Shown here: positions 35,495-44,360 of the stretch, piece by piece
How the letters are laid out: the number at the start of each line of letters is the position of its first letter
Position numbering within the stretch: position 1 is the first letter of the stretch
DNA from: Marinobacter daepoensis DSM 16072
GTDB taxonomy: Bacteria; Pseudomonadota; Gammaproteobacteria; Pseudomonadales; Oleiphilaceae
Assembly: GCF_000421165.1 (NCBI RefSeq)
Contig: NZ_ATWI01000011.1
Coordinates: 248,001-312,000, forward strand
Direction of reading: 5' to 3'
Length of the DNA stretch: 64,000 nucleotides
The notes under the pieces: generated by a model
Databases searched by the model: none
Seen by the model: the letters and a program-made list of their open reading frames with translations, nothing else
Told to the model about the DNA's origin: nothing
Translations under genes and position numbers: made by a program

Positions 35495-37105
35495 TCAGGT
35501 ATCAGACAGTGTGACGCAGTTCCGGCCATGTTCTTTGGAGGTGTACAGGGCTCGGTCTGCACGTTCACACAGAGCCTGTGCGGATTCGCCTTGCCATCCG
35601 GCAATGCCGCAACTAAAGGTGACGTTGAATTCACGGTCACCGGCCTGCTGGGTCAGTTCCGAGAACCGTTCCCGGATTTCGTTCAGCACGTTCCGGGCGT
35701 CGCTTGGGCGGGTATTGGGCAGGATGATGGCAAACTCTTCTCCGCCGTATCGGCCAATATGGTCGGTTTTCCGGAGGCGTTGTTTCAGAAACATCGACAG
35801 GCTGCGCAGTATACGGTCGCCGATAGGGTGACCAAAGGTATCGTTTACCTTCTTGAAGTAGTCGATGTCGATCATGGCGAAGCACATGGGCTGCTCTTTC
35901 TGCCGGGCCCGGACGATCTCCTGCTCCAGTAAGTGCAGCGTGTGGGTATGATTGAACAGGCCTGTCAGGCTGTCGCGGATCATCAGTGCCAGCAGAGAGC
36001 GTGCACGGCGCCCCCGGTTGTGAAGGGTTGCGATCAGGTGTTTCGGGTCGATGGGCTTGGTCAGGAAGTCGTCGCCGCCCAGGCTCATGGCATGAAGCTG
36101 TTTGCTGACATCTTCTTCAGCGGAGAGGTAGATTATGGGGACGCTGTGGAACCGGTCCTGTTGTCGGATGACTCGCGCAATCTCCATGCCGGTACAGCCC
36201 GGCATGTACATGTCGAGGATAATGATTTCCGGTGAAAAGGCCTCCAGGGCATGAATGATCTGCATCGGATCGGTAATGATATGGGCCGTCATGCCCGCTT
36301 TTTTCAGGACCGTTTCCATGTATTTGGCCTGGGCGCGAGAATCATCCAGTACCAGGACCTTGTAGGGTTCAACCGTATTGCCGTGGGTGTAGGTTTCAAT
36401 TTTCTCAATCAGCTGGCCGGGGTCGACCGCCGGATAGAAGAACTCTTCTCCACCGCAACGGGATGCCCGCAACCGGGTCTCAATGGATCCATCTTCATCG
36501 CTGACGAAGATGATGGGAATTGGAGTGTCGTGCTGCTCCTGAAGCTGCTCAACGGTGGCAATGCCAGCGTTGTTTCCCCCGAAGTTGACGTCCATCAGGA
36601 TGGTTTCGGGTTTGCTGAGCCCGCAGGCTTCGATCAGATCGGCGGGTGCGTTGAAGGCTGATGCGCGAAAACCAAAGAATTCCAGTTGCCGGATCAGCCG
36701 AGACGCCATCTCTTCGTTCGACAGGGCAATGTAGACCGGCGTACGCCGATACTGCTGGGGAGCGCTCGAGGTGTCCCGGTCTGTGCGGCGTTGTGTCGAA
36801 AGGCGCAGACTTTCGGTGGCCTCTTCCAGGGCTTTGGCCATGGGCTCATCCAGCGCGCTGTCCTGGTGCCAGTCGGTTAACAGGGTGAGGATCTGCTCGC
36901 CTGAGGCGGCGTGACTTTCCATCTCGAAGCGCCGGGCGTAACGAACCAGCTTGTCGGCTGCGGCAATAAGTTCATCACGGTGTGCGGGCGCCTGAGTGCG
37001 GTCGTCCTGAATCTTCTGCCAGGTATCAAGGACCACCCGAGCCTGGGTGGTCACACGGCGGGCAAAATGCTGCCGGAGTTTCTCTTTCTGGCTTTCGTCG
37101 TTCAT
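35495..37105 (-). CDS. Diguanylate cyclase response regulator (REC-REC-GGDEF)
   Basis: 536 residues. An N-terminal helical region (about 1-105; it might be Hpt-like) precedes a first receiver domain (about 120-235, DVNFGG around the phospho-acceptor), a second receiver (about 246-365, VLVLDDSRAQAKYM and IIILDMYMPGCTGMEIA, late KP in FLTKPIDP) and a GGDEF domain. The active site reads GRYGGEEFAIILP and is intact. A product-inhibition site RxxD is seen as RKTD five residues before it. It should make cyclic di-GMP under phosphorylation control. No cognate kinase is in the window. It is divergent from the LapD-like receptor gene. Confidence 0.93.
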   Translation of the reverse strand: MNDESQKEKLRQHFARRVTTQARVVLDTWQKIQDDRTQAPAHRDELIAAADKLVRYARRFEMESHAASGEQILTLLTDWHQDSALDEPMAKALEEATESLRLSTQRRTDRDTSSAPQQYRRTPVYIALSNEEMASRLIRQLEFFGFRASAFNAPADLIEACGLSKPETILMDVNFGGNNAGIATVEQLQEQHDTPIPIIFVSDEDGSIETRLRASRCGGEEFFYPAVDPGQLIEKIETYTHGNTVEPYKVLVLDDSRAQAKYMETVLKKAGMTAHIITDPMQIIHALEAFSPEIIILDMYMPGCTGMEIARVIRQQDRFHSVPIIYLSAEEDVSKQLHAMSLGGDDFLTKPIDPKHLIATLHNRGRRARSLLALMIRDSLTGLFNHTHTLHLLEQEIVRARQKEQPMCFAMIDIDYFKKVNDTFGHPIGDRILRSLSMFLKQRLRKTDHIGRYGGEEFAIILPNTRPSDARNVLNEIRERFSELTQQAGDREFNVTFSCGIAGWQGESAQALCERADRALYTSKEHGRNCVTLSDT

Positions 37106-37318
37106 GGTGTTCCGACCTGTCTGTCCAATTGTTGATCGCGGTATCCGTCTGCGCGAAATTTTGCCATTTATGAGTTATACAGAGGCTTTATGGTCCTTGT
37201 GTAGAGTCTATAGTGTTTAATGTTGTCGGCGTAGGTTGCGCTGTGTAAATGTTTGTCAACTCTGCGGCCCGGATCACAGGCAACCTGATATCTATTTCTC
37301 TGACGGAGTCCTGACGTG

Positions 37319-39307
37319 ATGGCACGGAGGCTCATGAAAGACGCAACAAGAAGGCAGCAGGGCGAGACTACGCTGCAGGGCTTACTGCTGTTGTTTGGTG
37401 GCAGTCTGCTGACCGTGACGCTGGTGGCGGCCTTTGTCACCAGCTATGGCTACTTCCGGGAGTACGTTGCCGATCAGCTGTCTGCACACGCTCAGGACGG
37501 CGCAACGGCAACAGGGCTCTCTCTGTCAAATGCCATTGATGGGACGGACCCGGTGGCCGCTGCCTCCCTGATAGATGCAGTTTTCGACAGCGGACGTTAT
37601 CTGGTGGTGGAGTATCTGGGGCATGAAGGGGAAGTGATTGCTGGCCGGCGAATGCCATTGGCGGCCAGTAAAGCGCCAGACTGGTTTGTAACACTGGCTC
37701 GCCTGCCACTGCCGGTGGCCGAAGCTGAGGTGGTCAGAGGCTGGAGCCGGTTGGGTAAGGTCCGTGTGGTGAGCCACCCTGGCCGGGCCTACGATGACTT
37801 GTGGCGGATTACGCTGGGGCTGGTGCTGGCGGCTGGGGTGATCGCGGTTCTCGGGCTGCTTGGGCTGTACTTGTTGCTCCGGCGGGCGCTTGGGCCGCTG
37901 AAGGCGCTGGAATCTCAGGCTCGGGCGCTCGGGCGTCGGGATTTCCGGAAGCGGGTGAGGGTCCGCTCTACCCGTGAACTCAACCGGGTGACCGAGGCCA
38001 TGAATCAGATGGCTGATGACCTTGGGCAGTTGTTCGAAGGGCAGGGCAAACTGATCCAGCACCTCCGAAAAGTCAACAATGAAGACTCGGTGACCGGGCT
38101 GGCGAGCCGGAGTGCTTTCGATCAGCGCCTGAAGGTTGAGGTGGAGTCGGAAGAAAAGTCAGCGCCGGGTGTATTGGTGATGATTCAGTTGGCCAGCTTT
38201 ATCGACTACAACCAGACGTTCGGGCGAGAGCAGGGAGACCGTCTGTTAAACGAAATTGCATCTGGTATCCGGGCCTTTGTGGATCAGCATGCGGAATCGT
38301 TTGCCGGTCGCCGGACCGGCGCTGAGTTTGCAGTGTTTGTTCCGGGCGCTTCGGCGGCCGACGTCCGAATCTGGGCAGAGGAGCTGGTGCGGGAGCTGGA
38401 TGCCATCTATACAGGGCAGGCGGCTCAACTGGAGGTTCTGGTGCATGCCGGGCTGGCGGTGGCAACGCCTGGTGCTGGTGCCCGGTCGTTGCTGGCGGCG
38501 GCGGATGAGGCGCTCCGGGCGGCTCAGCAATACGACCGGTCCTGCAGCCTCTTGTCTGATACGGGTGTCGAAAACCATCACAATACAGATACCTGGCGCA
38601 GCATCATTACCCAGGCCGTCCGCCAGAATAAGTTGTCGCTCTGGTTGCAGCCAATGGTCCACGACGTTGATCAAGAGTTGGTCCACTACCAGGTGTTCTC
38701 ACGTATCGATACGCCGGAGGGGTCACTGAAGGCCGGGCTTTTTGTACCGATGGCTGAGCGCCTTGGCCTGGTTGCAGACATTGATCGAATGTTGATTGCT
38801 CAGGCTTTGGAGTACCTTGCTCGTCATCCGGGGCGCAGGCTGGCGGTGTCGCTGGGTATCAGCTCTGTCGCGGATGTTGCTTTTCAGGAAGACCTGTTAA
38901 CGATGCTGGCCCGGGCTGGCAGCACAGCAGGACGACTCTGGGTTGGTATAGCGGAAGTGACCATTAGCCATCATCGGAAGGTTGTCACGTCGCTGGTCCG
39001 GAAGCTGGTGAGGTTGAAGGTGCCGGTGTTGGTAGACCGTTTTGGTGTGGGAGGCGTCCCTTTCAGCTACCTCAAGCGCTTGCCGTTCAGGGCGGTACGT
39101 CTTGATAACAGCTTCATCCACGACATTGACCGGCACGATGAAAACCGGTTCTGGCTAGAGTCCGTGATAGGTATCGCCCACAGCCGTGGCGTTAAAGTGT
39201 ACGCGACGGGAGTGGAAACGGCGGCGGAATACTCGGTACTCTGTAAACTGGGTATTGATGGCGCCATGGGCTACCATCTGGGCAGGCCGTATGCTGCAGA
39301 CACGTAA
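37319..39307 (+). CDS. LapD-like cyclic-di-GMP receptor (degenerate GGDEF and EAL)
   Basis: About 662 residues: transmembrane helix (22-44), periplasmic LapD_MoxY-like domain (to about 160), second helix (166-188), HAMP, GGDEF-like and EAL-like domains. Both catalytic motifs are degenerate: RRTGAEFAVF in place of GGDEF (near 333) and LWLQPMV in place of the EAL motif (near 445), while VYATGVETAAEYSVL keeps the late-EAL shape. So it should bind cyclic di-GMP and signal inside-out, as LapD does by sequestering the LapG protease. No lapG is seen nearby. Start codons at 37316 (GTG), 37319 and 37334 are all possible; GGAG/GGAGG sites precede them. Confidence 0.85.
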   Translation: MARRLMKDATRRQQGETTLQGLLLLFGGSLLTVTLVAAFVTSYGYFREYVADQLSAHAQDGATATGLSLSNAIDGTDPVAAASLIDAVFDSGRYLVVEYLGHEGEVIAGRRMPLAASKAPDWFVTLARLPLPVAEAEVVRGWSRLGKVRVVSHPGRAYDDLWRITLGLVLAAGVIAVLGLLGLYLLLRRALGPLKALESQARALGRRDFRKRVRVRSTRELNRVTEAMNQMADDLGQLFEGQGKLIQHLRKVNNEDSVTGLASRSAFDQRLKVEVESEEKSAPGVLVMIQLASFIDYNQTFGREQGDRLLNEIASGIRAFVDQHAESFAGRRTGAEFAVFVPGASAADVRIWAEELVRELDAIYTGQAAQLEVLVHAGLAVATPGAGARSLLAAADEALRAAQQYDRSCSLLSDTGVENHHNTDTWRSIITQAVRQNKLSLWLQPMVHDVDQELVHYQVFSRIDTPEGSLKAGLFVPMAERLGLVADIDRMLIAQALEYLARHPGRRLAVSLGISSVADVAFQEDLLTMLARAGSTAGRLWVGIAEVTISHHRKVVTSLVRKLVRLKVPVLVDRFGVGGVPFSYLKRLPFRAVRLDNSFIHDIDRHDENRFWLESVIGIAHSRGVKVYATGVETAAEYSVLCKLGIDGAMGYHLGRPYAADT

Positions 39308-39329
39308 TTAACAGGAGATCAGGAGACTT

Positions 39330-40382
39330 ATGCCTGGCAAAATCAGACAGTACTTCAGGGACAAAAAAGACGACGTGCAGGATTACACCGGCGGCAGCGG
39401 TGTGATCGGTAAATTTGTGCTTGCCGTGCTGGGTGTGTACCTGCTGGTTGCCATGGTTCTTGGTATCTATTGGAGCAGTGAGCCGGACACTTTCTCGGTA
39501 CGCGATCATACCCGCACACTGGCCAGTTCCATGGACCGTGAACCTGTGACCGGGTTTGCCACGACGGCGACCATGATTCGCATTGCTGAGACGCTTCTGG
39601 ACAAGCCCGGAGGTTATCTGTCCAACGACATTTTTCCACCAGGCCTGTGGCTGGACAATATGCCGAGCTGGGAATATGGCGCTCTGGTGCAGCTAAGGGA
39701 TCTGTCCCGCGCTATGCGCAAAGACATCAGTCGTTCCCAGAGCCAGTCGGCGGAGGACCCGGACCTGACCATCGTCGAACCGCAATTTCACTTTGACAAT
39801 GAAAGCTGGGCGATCCCCTCAACTGAAAATGAATATCGCCGGGGGATCAATGCGCTCAAACGTTATCTGAACCGCTTGTCTGACCCGGCGCACGCCGATG
39901 CTCAGTTCTTTGCGCGGGCCGACAACCTGAATAACTGGCTGGCAGACCTGGAGACGCGGCTGGGGAGTCTTTCCCGCACCCTGAGTGAAAGTGTCGGCAA
40001 GGCCTCGGTGTCTGAAGCGGTGGCGAACCTGGACCCGGACGATCCCCTGGCGGAAGAGGCCAGCGGCGAGGATGTGAAAACCGCCTGGACGGAAATTGAT
40101 GATGTGTTTTATGAGGCGCGGGGAAGCGCCTGGGCATTGTTGCACATCTTTAAAGCCGTGGAGGTGGATTTCCGGAAAGTCCTGCAGGACAAGAATGCCA
40201 TGGCCAGTGTTAAGCAGATTATCATTGAGCTGGAAGGGACTCAGACTGCAATGTGGAGCCCGGTTATTCTCAATGGTAGTGGTTTCGGGGTGTTAGCCAA
40301 CCACTCACTGACGATGGCGGCATACCTGTCCCGGGCCAACGCGGCGATCAGCGATATGCGGGATCTGTTGTCCCGGGGGTAA
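39330..40382 (+). CDS. DUF2333 family membrane-anchored protein
   Basis: 350 residues with one N-terminal transmembrane helix (about 27-47, FVLAVLGVYLLVAMVLGIYW) and a large, mostly helical periplasmic part: PSWEYGALVQLRDLSRAMRK, RRGINALKRYLNRLSD, ADLETRLGSLSRTLSE. It matches DUF2333, a family with no assigned function. It begins 22 bases after the LapD-like gene with a good GGAG site, so it is very likely co-transcribed and may act in the same envelope or adhesion pathway. A bidirectional terminator follows. Confidence 0.85.
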   Translation: MPGKIRQYFRDKKDDVQDYTGGSGVIGKFVLAVLGVYLLVAMVLGIYWSSEPDTFSVRDHTRTLASSMDREPVTGFATTATMIRIAETLLDKPGGYLSNDIFPPGLWLDNMPSWEYGALVQLRDLSRAMRKDISRSQSQSAEDPDLTIVEPQFHFDNESWAIPSTENEYRRGINALKRYLNRLSDPAHADAQFFARADNLNNWLADLETRLGSLSRTLSESVGKASVSEAVANLDPDDPLAEEASGEDVKTAWTEIDDVFYEARGSAWALLHIFKAVEVDFRKVLQDKNAMASVKQIIIELEGTQTAMWSPVILNGSGFGVLANHSLTMAAYLSRANAAISDMRDLLSRG

Positions 40383-40403
40383 CCCCGGACTGTGGGAAAG
40401 GCA

Positions 40404-40441
40404 AAAAAAACCGGATCATCTCTCGATGATCCGGTTTTTTT
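40404..40441. terminator. Bidirectional terminator between DUF2333 gene and ppa
   Basis: Stem ACCGGATCAT / ATGATCCGGT (40411-40420 with 40427-40436) has A7 on the left and T6 on the right, so it can serve both convergent genes. Confidence 0.92.
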
Positions 40442-40454
40442 ACGTCTTGGGTTA

Positions 40455-40982
40455 TCAGCCTTTGTACGCGTTTACGGCGTCAACAATGGCCTGCTTGGCG
40501 GCCGCTGCGTTGTCCCAGCCCTGAACCTTCACCCACTTGCCTGGCTCAAGAGTTTTGTAGTTTTCGAAGAAGTGGCGGATCTGATCACGCAGAAGTTCCG
40601 GCAGGTCTTCGATTTCGCGAATGTTGTGGTAGGTCTGGGTCAGCTTGTCGTGTGGAACGGCTACCAGCTTGGCATCACCGCCGGCTTCGTCTTCCATGTT
40701 CAGTACGCCAACCGGACGGCAGCGAATCACAGAACCCGCCTGAACGGGGTAAGGCGTGACAACCAGTACGTCCAGTGGGTCGCCGTCGTCGGCCAGGGTG
40801 TGAGGAATAAAGCCGTAGTTAGCCGGGTAGAACATCGGCGTGGCCATGAAGCGGTCAACCAGCAGCGCGCCCATGTCTTTATCGAGCTCATACTTGACCG
40901 GTGAACTGTTGGCCGGGATTTCGATGGCAACATAGATGTCTTCTGGCGGATTCTTGCCCGCGGGGATGTTGTCGAATTGCAT
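40455..40982 (-). CDS. ppa: Inorganic pyrophosphatase, family I
   Basis: Hydrolyses pyrophosphate and so drives biosynthetic reactions. 175 residues, typical of the hexameric bacterial enzyme. It has the pyrophosphatase signature [11 protein letters not shown], the substrate segments [16 protein letters not shown] and [11 protein letters not shown], and [19 protein letters not shown] at the C-terminus. It is a single gene convergent with the DUF2333 gene, sharing a bidirectional terminator. Confidence 0.98.
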   Translation of the reverse strand: MQFDNIPAGKNPPEDIYVAIEIPANSSPVKYELDKDMGALLVDRFMATPMFYPANYGFIPHTLADDGDPLDVLVVTPYPVQAGSVIRCRPVGVLNMEDEAGGDAKLVAVPHDKLTQTYHNIREIEDLPELLRDQIRHFFENYKTLEPGKWVKVQGWDNAAAAKQAIVDAVNAYKG

Positions 40983-41233
40983 GTGCGATCCTTCCTGATA
41001 GGTGGGGGTTCGTTTAACTGCGTTGAAAAAGTGGGCGTAATTATACGGGAGTCTCGGGCGGTTCGAAACTAAACCTTGGTCTGCAAATTTTTAAACGAAA
41101 TGCAATGTTGTAAGGGGTTGTTTTATTTTGGTCAGGTGCTAGTTTCGGTTGGTTTTTGATCGCTATGGTGGTTGCGGAATCACGGGGTGATGGCCCAACA
41201 GGGAAACCATGAATCAAGCAAGGGATGCGCGCA

Positions 41234-42049
41234 ATGCACATTGGAAAAGGACTTCAGTTCACCTTGTCGATTGGTGAACAACAGGTCGATCTCTTTACCG
41301 TTTTTGAATTTGAATCGCGGGAGATGTTGTCTGAGGTTTTTTCTCTGACCATCACCGCATTCAGTCGGCAGTCGGGTATAACGGCCACCGATTTGCTTGA
41401 GCAGGAAGCTGAGTTGAGTATTTTCCGGGATGGCGAGTTGTTGCGTCAGTTTCGCGGAGTGGTTGCGGAGTTTGGCCGTGGCTCGGCGGGCCATCGCAGA
41501 ACCTGTTATTACCTCACGGTGCGTTCCCCCCTCTGGCGGCTGGGACTAGGCCGTAACAGCCGGATCTCCCAGCATCAGAGCCCGGAACAGATTATCCGAA
41601 ACCTGCTGGAAGAAAATGGCGTCACCAACACCCGTTTCAATCTGTTACGAGCACCGGAAGAGCGGGAATATTGTGTTCAGTACCGGGAATCGGATCTGGC
41701 ATTTATCCAGCGGCTCGCAGCGGAGGAAGGCTGGCACTATCGTGCTGAACATGGCTCCGATGGCACCGAGCTGATCCTGGCGGACCACCACCGCGAGGCG
41801 CTATCACTGCCGTCCTCGCTCTATAATTCAACGGCAGGAGGCAGCTCCAGGCAGTCCAGCGTATTCGCCTTCGATACGCTGGACCGTGTCAGTGTTGCCG
41901 GGGTCGCCATGAAGGATTATACCTTCACCAATCCCGCCTACGGGTTGGATCGCCAGGAAGTGGCTCCGGACCTCTCCAAACAGCATCCGAACTATGAACA
42001 TTTCGATTATCCGGGTCGGTACAAGCAGGATGCGTCCGGGATCTGGTGA
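41234..42049 (+). pseudogene. Truncated vgrG (type VI secretion spike protein) remnant
   Basis: 271 residues that match only the N-terminal gp27-like part of VgrG: FTLSIGEQQVDLFTVFEFES, FSLTITAFSR, FRGVVAEFGRG, YYLTVRSPLWRLGLGRNSR, IIRNLLEENGV, REYCVQYRESDLAFIQRLAA and EEGWHYRAEHG, ending at FDYPGRYKQDASG and then Ile-Trp-stop. Intact VgrG proteins run to over 600 residues; the OB-fold and beta-helix spike are absent, so it cannot form a normal spike. No other type VI genes are in the window. The frame continues after the TGA into the next gene without shift, which suggests an internal deletion. A 251-base gap with no other gene precedes it. ATG at 41225 is an alternative. Confidence 0.8.
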
Positions 42050-42118
42050 TGGGGGAGTTCCAGATCCTGTTGCCTCAAAACCTTGGTTTACTACGCAGAC
42101 AGACGAAAAATTCCAGGG

Positions 42119-42778
42119 ATGCGAGAGAAGCCTGATCGCAGTCACAAGTTCGAAACACATTTTCTAAAGGACTTTCCGCCCGCAAAAGCTGCCATTGCCA
42201 TTCAGGGGCAGGGCGCACTGGGAAATGTTCCTCGGGATGAAGCCGATTACAAAGCCATCTACTACGAACGCTTGACCCAAATGCAGGAGCGGGCAAACGC
42301 CCTGGAGTACCAGCCCTGGCCCCATAACAAACCTGGGGTGTGTCTGGACCGGGAGTTTGTGGTGGTGAACACCGTGACACCGGAACGGGAAGGCTACGCG
42401 ATGGAGTTCTATAACGGAAAACGTTCCCGTTTTGTGCTCATGGCCGGCACCTACCAGAGTGAGGCCGAGTTGAAAGACGAGAAGAGTCGCAACACAGGCA
42501 TGTTGTCTTTCCTGACTTCCAGTAAAATGACCGTCGCTGGTCGAAAGGGCCGCCTGTTCATCAGCGATGGCAAGTACAGCGAGACTGAGCGGGAATTCCG
42601 CTGGGTTGCCACGGATGGTGAGGTGAACAGCTTCCGCCACGGCCACTTTGAAATCGAAGGGGCGATCGAAATGAAAGACTACCCGGAGATGGCGCCGATG
42701 AAAGGCACAGACGTTATCGTTGGGTTGCTCAAGGGCGTACGTGAGCGCCCCTATGGCATGCTGGATGTGAAGAGGTAA
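42119..42778 (+). CDS. Unrecognised protein after vgrG remnant, possible orphan T6SS immunity protein
   Basis: 219 residues, soluble, without signal peptide in this form. I do not recognise it with certainty. The middle (KAIYYERLTQMQERANALEY then HNKPGVCLDREFVVV) and the end (GLLKGVRERPYG) weakly recall the Tli4 group of type VI immunity proteins, which are encoded beside vgrG and a lipase effector. That is inference from general shape. The frame is open upstream to the vgrG TGA and in the same phase, so the true N-terminus may have been lost in the deletion that cut vgrG. GGG precedes the ATG. Confidence 0.45.
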   Translation: MREKPDRSHKFETHFLKDFPPAKAAIAIQGQGALGNVPRDEADYKAIYYERLTQMQERANALEYQPWPHNKPGVCLDREFVVVNTVTPEREGYAMEFYNGKRSRFVLMAGTYQSEAELKDEKSRNTGMLSFLTSSKMTVAGRKGRLFISDGKYSETEREFRWVATDGEVNSFRHGHFEIEGAIEMKDYPEMAPMKGTDVIVGLLKGVRERPYGMLDVKR

Positions 42779-42818
42779 TGGGTCTCACATATTTTCGCTT
42801 TGACAAGGATTGGGTGTG

Positions 42819-43052
42819 ATGCAGTGGTTTTTGGCGTTCATCGGAATTGTTTTCGGTTTGGTTATTGGGGCGGTGGTTGGATGGCTCGTTGGATTGACGC
42901 CGGTGGTCATCGATACGCTTAACAGTCTTTTCTCGCTGAAAAGGCCCGGTGATTTTTTTGGCGGCAATCTGAATGCTGTTGTTTTCACAGTGCCGGTACT
43001 GGCGATTCTGGGCTCAATTGCGGGTGGATATTTAGGATACCGCATCGGTTGA
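42819..43052 (+). CDS. Small two-helix membrane protein
   Basis: 77 residues. Two hydrophobic helices (about 3-24, FLAFIGIVFGLVIGAVVGWL, and 51-74, VVFTVPVLAILGSIAGGYLG) contain Gly-rich zipper-like spacings and flank a short polar loop. No family recognised. AAGGA lies 10 bases before the ATG; a TTG 9 bases upstream is less likely. It sits 40 bases after the possible immunity gene and may belong to the same accessory remnant. Confidence 0.6.
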   Translation: MQWFLAFIGIVFGLVIGAVVGWLVGLTPVVIDTLNSLFSLKRPGDFFGGNLNAVVFTVPVLAILGSIAGGYLGYRIG

Positions 43053-43063
43053 AAAGCGAAGCC

Positions 43064-43096
43064 AAAACAGATCCGGCTTAAAGCCGGATCTGTTTT
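43064..43096. terminator. Bidirectional terminator overlapping the acyl-CoA dehydrogenase stop codon
   Basis: A 16-bp perfect inverted repeat (43064-43079 with 43081-43096) begins AAAACAG and ends CTGTTTT, giving an A-tract and T-tract on either side. The TAA stop of the minus-strand gene lies at its centre. Confidence 0.85.
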
Positions 43097-44217
43097 GCGA
43101 TGAGTTCTTTCATGATTTCGGTGGTGCCGCCACCAATGGACAGGATCTTGGCATCCCGGTACAGGCGCTCAACTACCGACTCGCGCATATACCCCATGCC
43201 GCCGAACAGTTGCACGGCCTCGCGGGTGACCTTTTCGCAAACATCTACGGAAAAGTTTTTGGCCATGGCCACTTGTGTGATGGGGTTTTTGCCTGCTTGC
43301 ATGAGGGCTGCACAGCGATAAGTGTATTCCCGGGCGATGTCGATCTGGGTGGCCATGTCCACGAGCTTGTGCCGGGTGACCTGAAAGCCCGCCACCGCGC
43401 GACCAAATGCCTGGCGCTGCCGGGTGTAGTCCAGCGCAGCCTCGTAGGCCAGTTGGGCGGTCATGTAGGCCATGACAGACAGGCTCAGTCGTTCCGCCAG
43501 GAAGTTGCTCATAATGGCGATAAAACCGGCATTCTCGGCACCGATCAGGCGGTTGGCGGGTACCCGGCAGTCTTCAAAAAACAGTTCTGCGGTATCGCTG
43601 GCCCACCAGCCCATTTTGCGCAGCTTCTTACCGGTGGAGAAGCCTGGAGTGTCCCGGTCGATCAGTAGCAGGCTGATGCCGGCATGGCCCTCGCCGCCAG
43701 TGCGCACCGCAACGGTGTAATGGTCGGCGCGAGTGCCGCTGGTGATAAAGGTTTTGCTGCCATTGACGATGTAATGGTCTCCATCGCGTACCGCTCGGGT
43801 TTTCAGGCTGGCGACATCGGAACCGCCTCCGGGCTCGGTGACGGCCAGCGCGGCGATTTTTTCCCCCCGCAGCACTGGCGGAACGATCTGTTCACGGACC
43901 TCCTGTCTGGCCCACTTTGCGACCGGCGGCAGCCCGATGTCGAGGGAGCCGATACTGGCAACAAAGCCGCCGGAAGTGGAGCGCATCAGTTCTTCAGAAA
44001 CCGCGACTTTCAGGAAAATGTCGTTGTCCCCGATGCCTCCGAGGGCTTCGGGAAAGCCAATGCCCAGAAGTCCGGCTTCTCCGGCTTTCCGGTAGATGTC
44101 CCGGGGAAATTCGCCAGCCTCTTCCCAGTTGTCAATGTGTGGCAGGACGTGGGACTGAATGAACTTGCGAGCGGTCTGGCGCACCTGTTCGTGGGTCTCG
44201 TTGAAGTATGCAGACAC
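43078..44217 (-). CDS. Acyl-CoA dehydrogenase
   Basis: FAD-dependent enzyme that introduces the alpha-beta double bond into acyl-CoA. 379 residues. Domains in order: helical N-terminus (YFNETHEQVRQTARKFIQSH), middle beta domain (AVTEPGGGSDVASLKTRAVR, the acyl-CoA/FAD signature, and NGSKTFITSGTRADHYTVAV), and C-terminal helices (RQAFGRAVAGFQVTRHKLVD, VQLFGGMGYMRESVVERLYR, GGGTTEIMKELIAKQI). The start is a GTG at 44217 with AGGGAG upstream. It is a single gene, so chain length and pathway are undetermined; a role in fatty-acid or branched-chain degradation is likely. Confidence 0.92.
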   Translation of the reverse strand: MSAYFNETHEQVRQTARKFIQSHVLPHIDNWEEAGEFPRDIYRKAGEAGLLGIGFPEALGGIGDNDIFLKVAVSEELMRSTSGGFVASIGSLDIGLPPVAKWARQEVREQIVPPVLRGEKIAALAVTEPGGGSDVASLKTRAVRDGDHYIVNGSKTFITSGTRADHYTVAVRTGGEGHAGISLLLIDRDTPGFSTGKKLRKMGWWASDTAELFFEDCRVPANRLIGAENAGFIAIMSNFLAERLSLSVMAYMTAQLAYEAALDYTRQRQAFGRAVAGFQVTRHKLVDMATQIDIAREYTYRCAALMQAGKNPITQVAMAKNFSVDVCEKVTREAVQLFGGMGYMRESVVERLYRDAKILSIGGGTTEIMKELIAKQIRL

Positions 44218-44311
44218 GGCATGGCTCCCTGTGTGTTTTTTGTTGGATGAGGGGAGTGTCGCGCAATTTCCGCCACCAAGCAAGCGCTTGGTTTTTGTTT
44301 TGCTGGAAACT

Positions 44312-44338
44312 AAAAAAGCTGGCCTCGATGGCCAGCTT
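44312..44338 (-). terminator. Intrinsic terminator after rpiA
   Basis: On the minus strand, stem AAGCTGGCC / GGCCAGCTT with a 5-base loop is followed by six T, 22 bases after the rpiA stop. Confidence 0.92.
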
Positions 44339-44360
44339 CGGGGCAGTTTCGGTGGGCGTC

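Noticed and set aside
42050..42118. Simple frameshift or stop mutation in an otherwise complete vgrG
   Set aside because: None of the three frames after 42049 resumes VgrG sequence, so the rest of the gene is missing rather than shifted.
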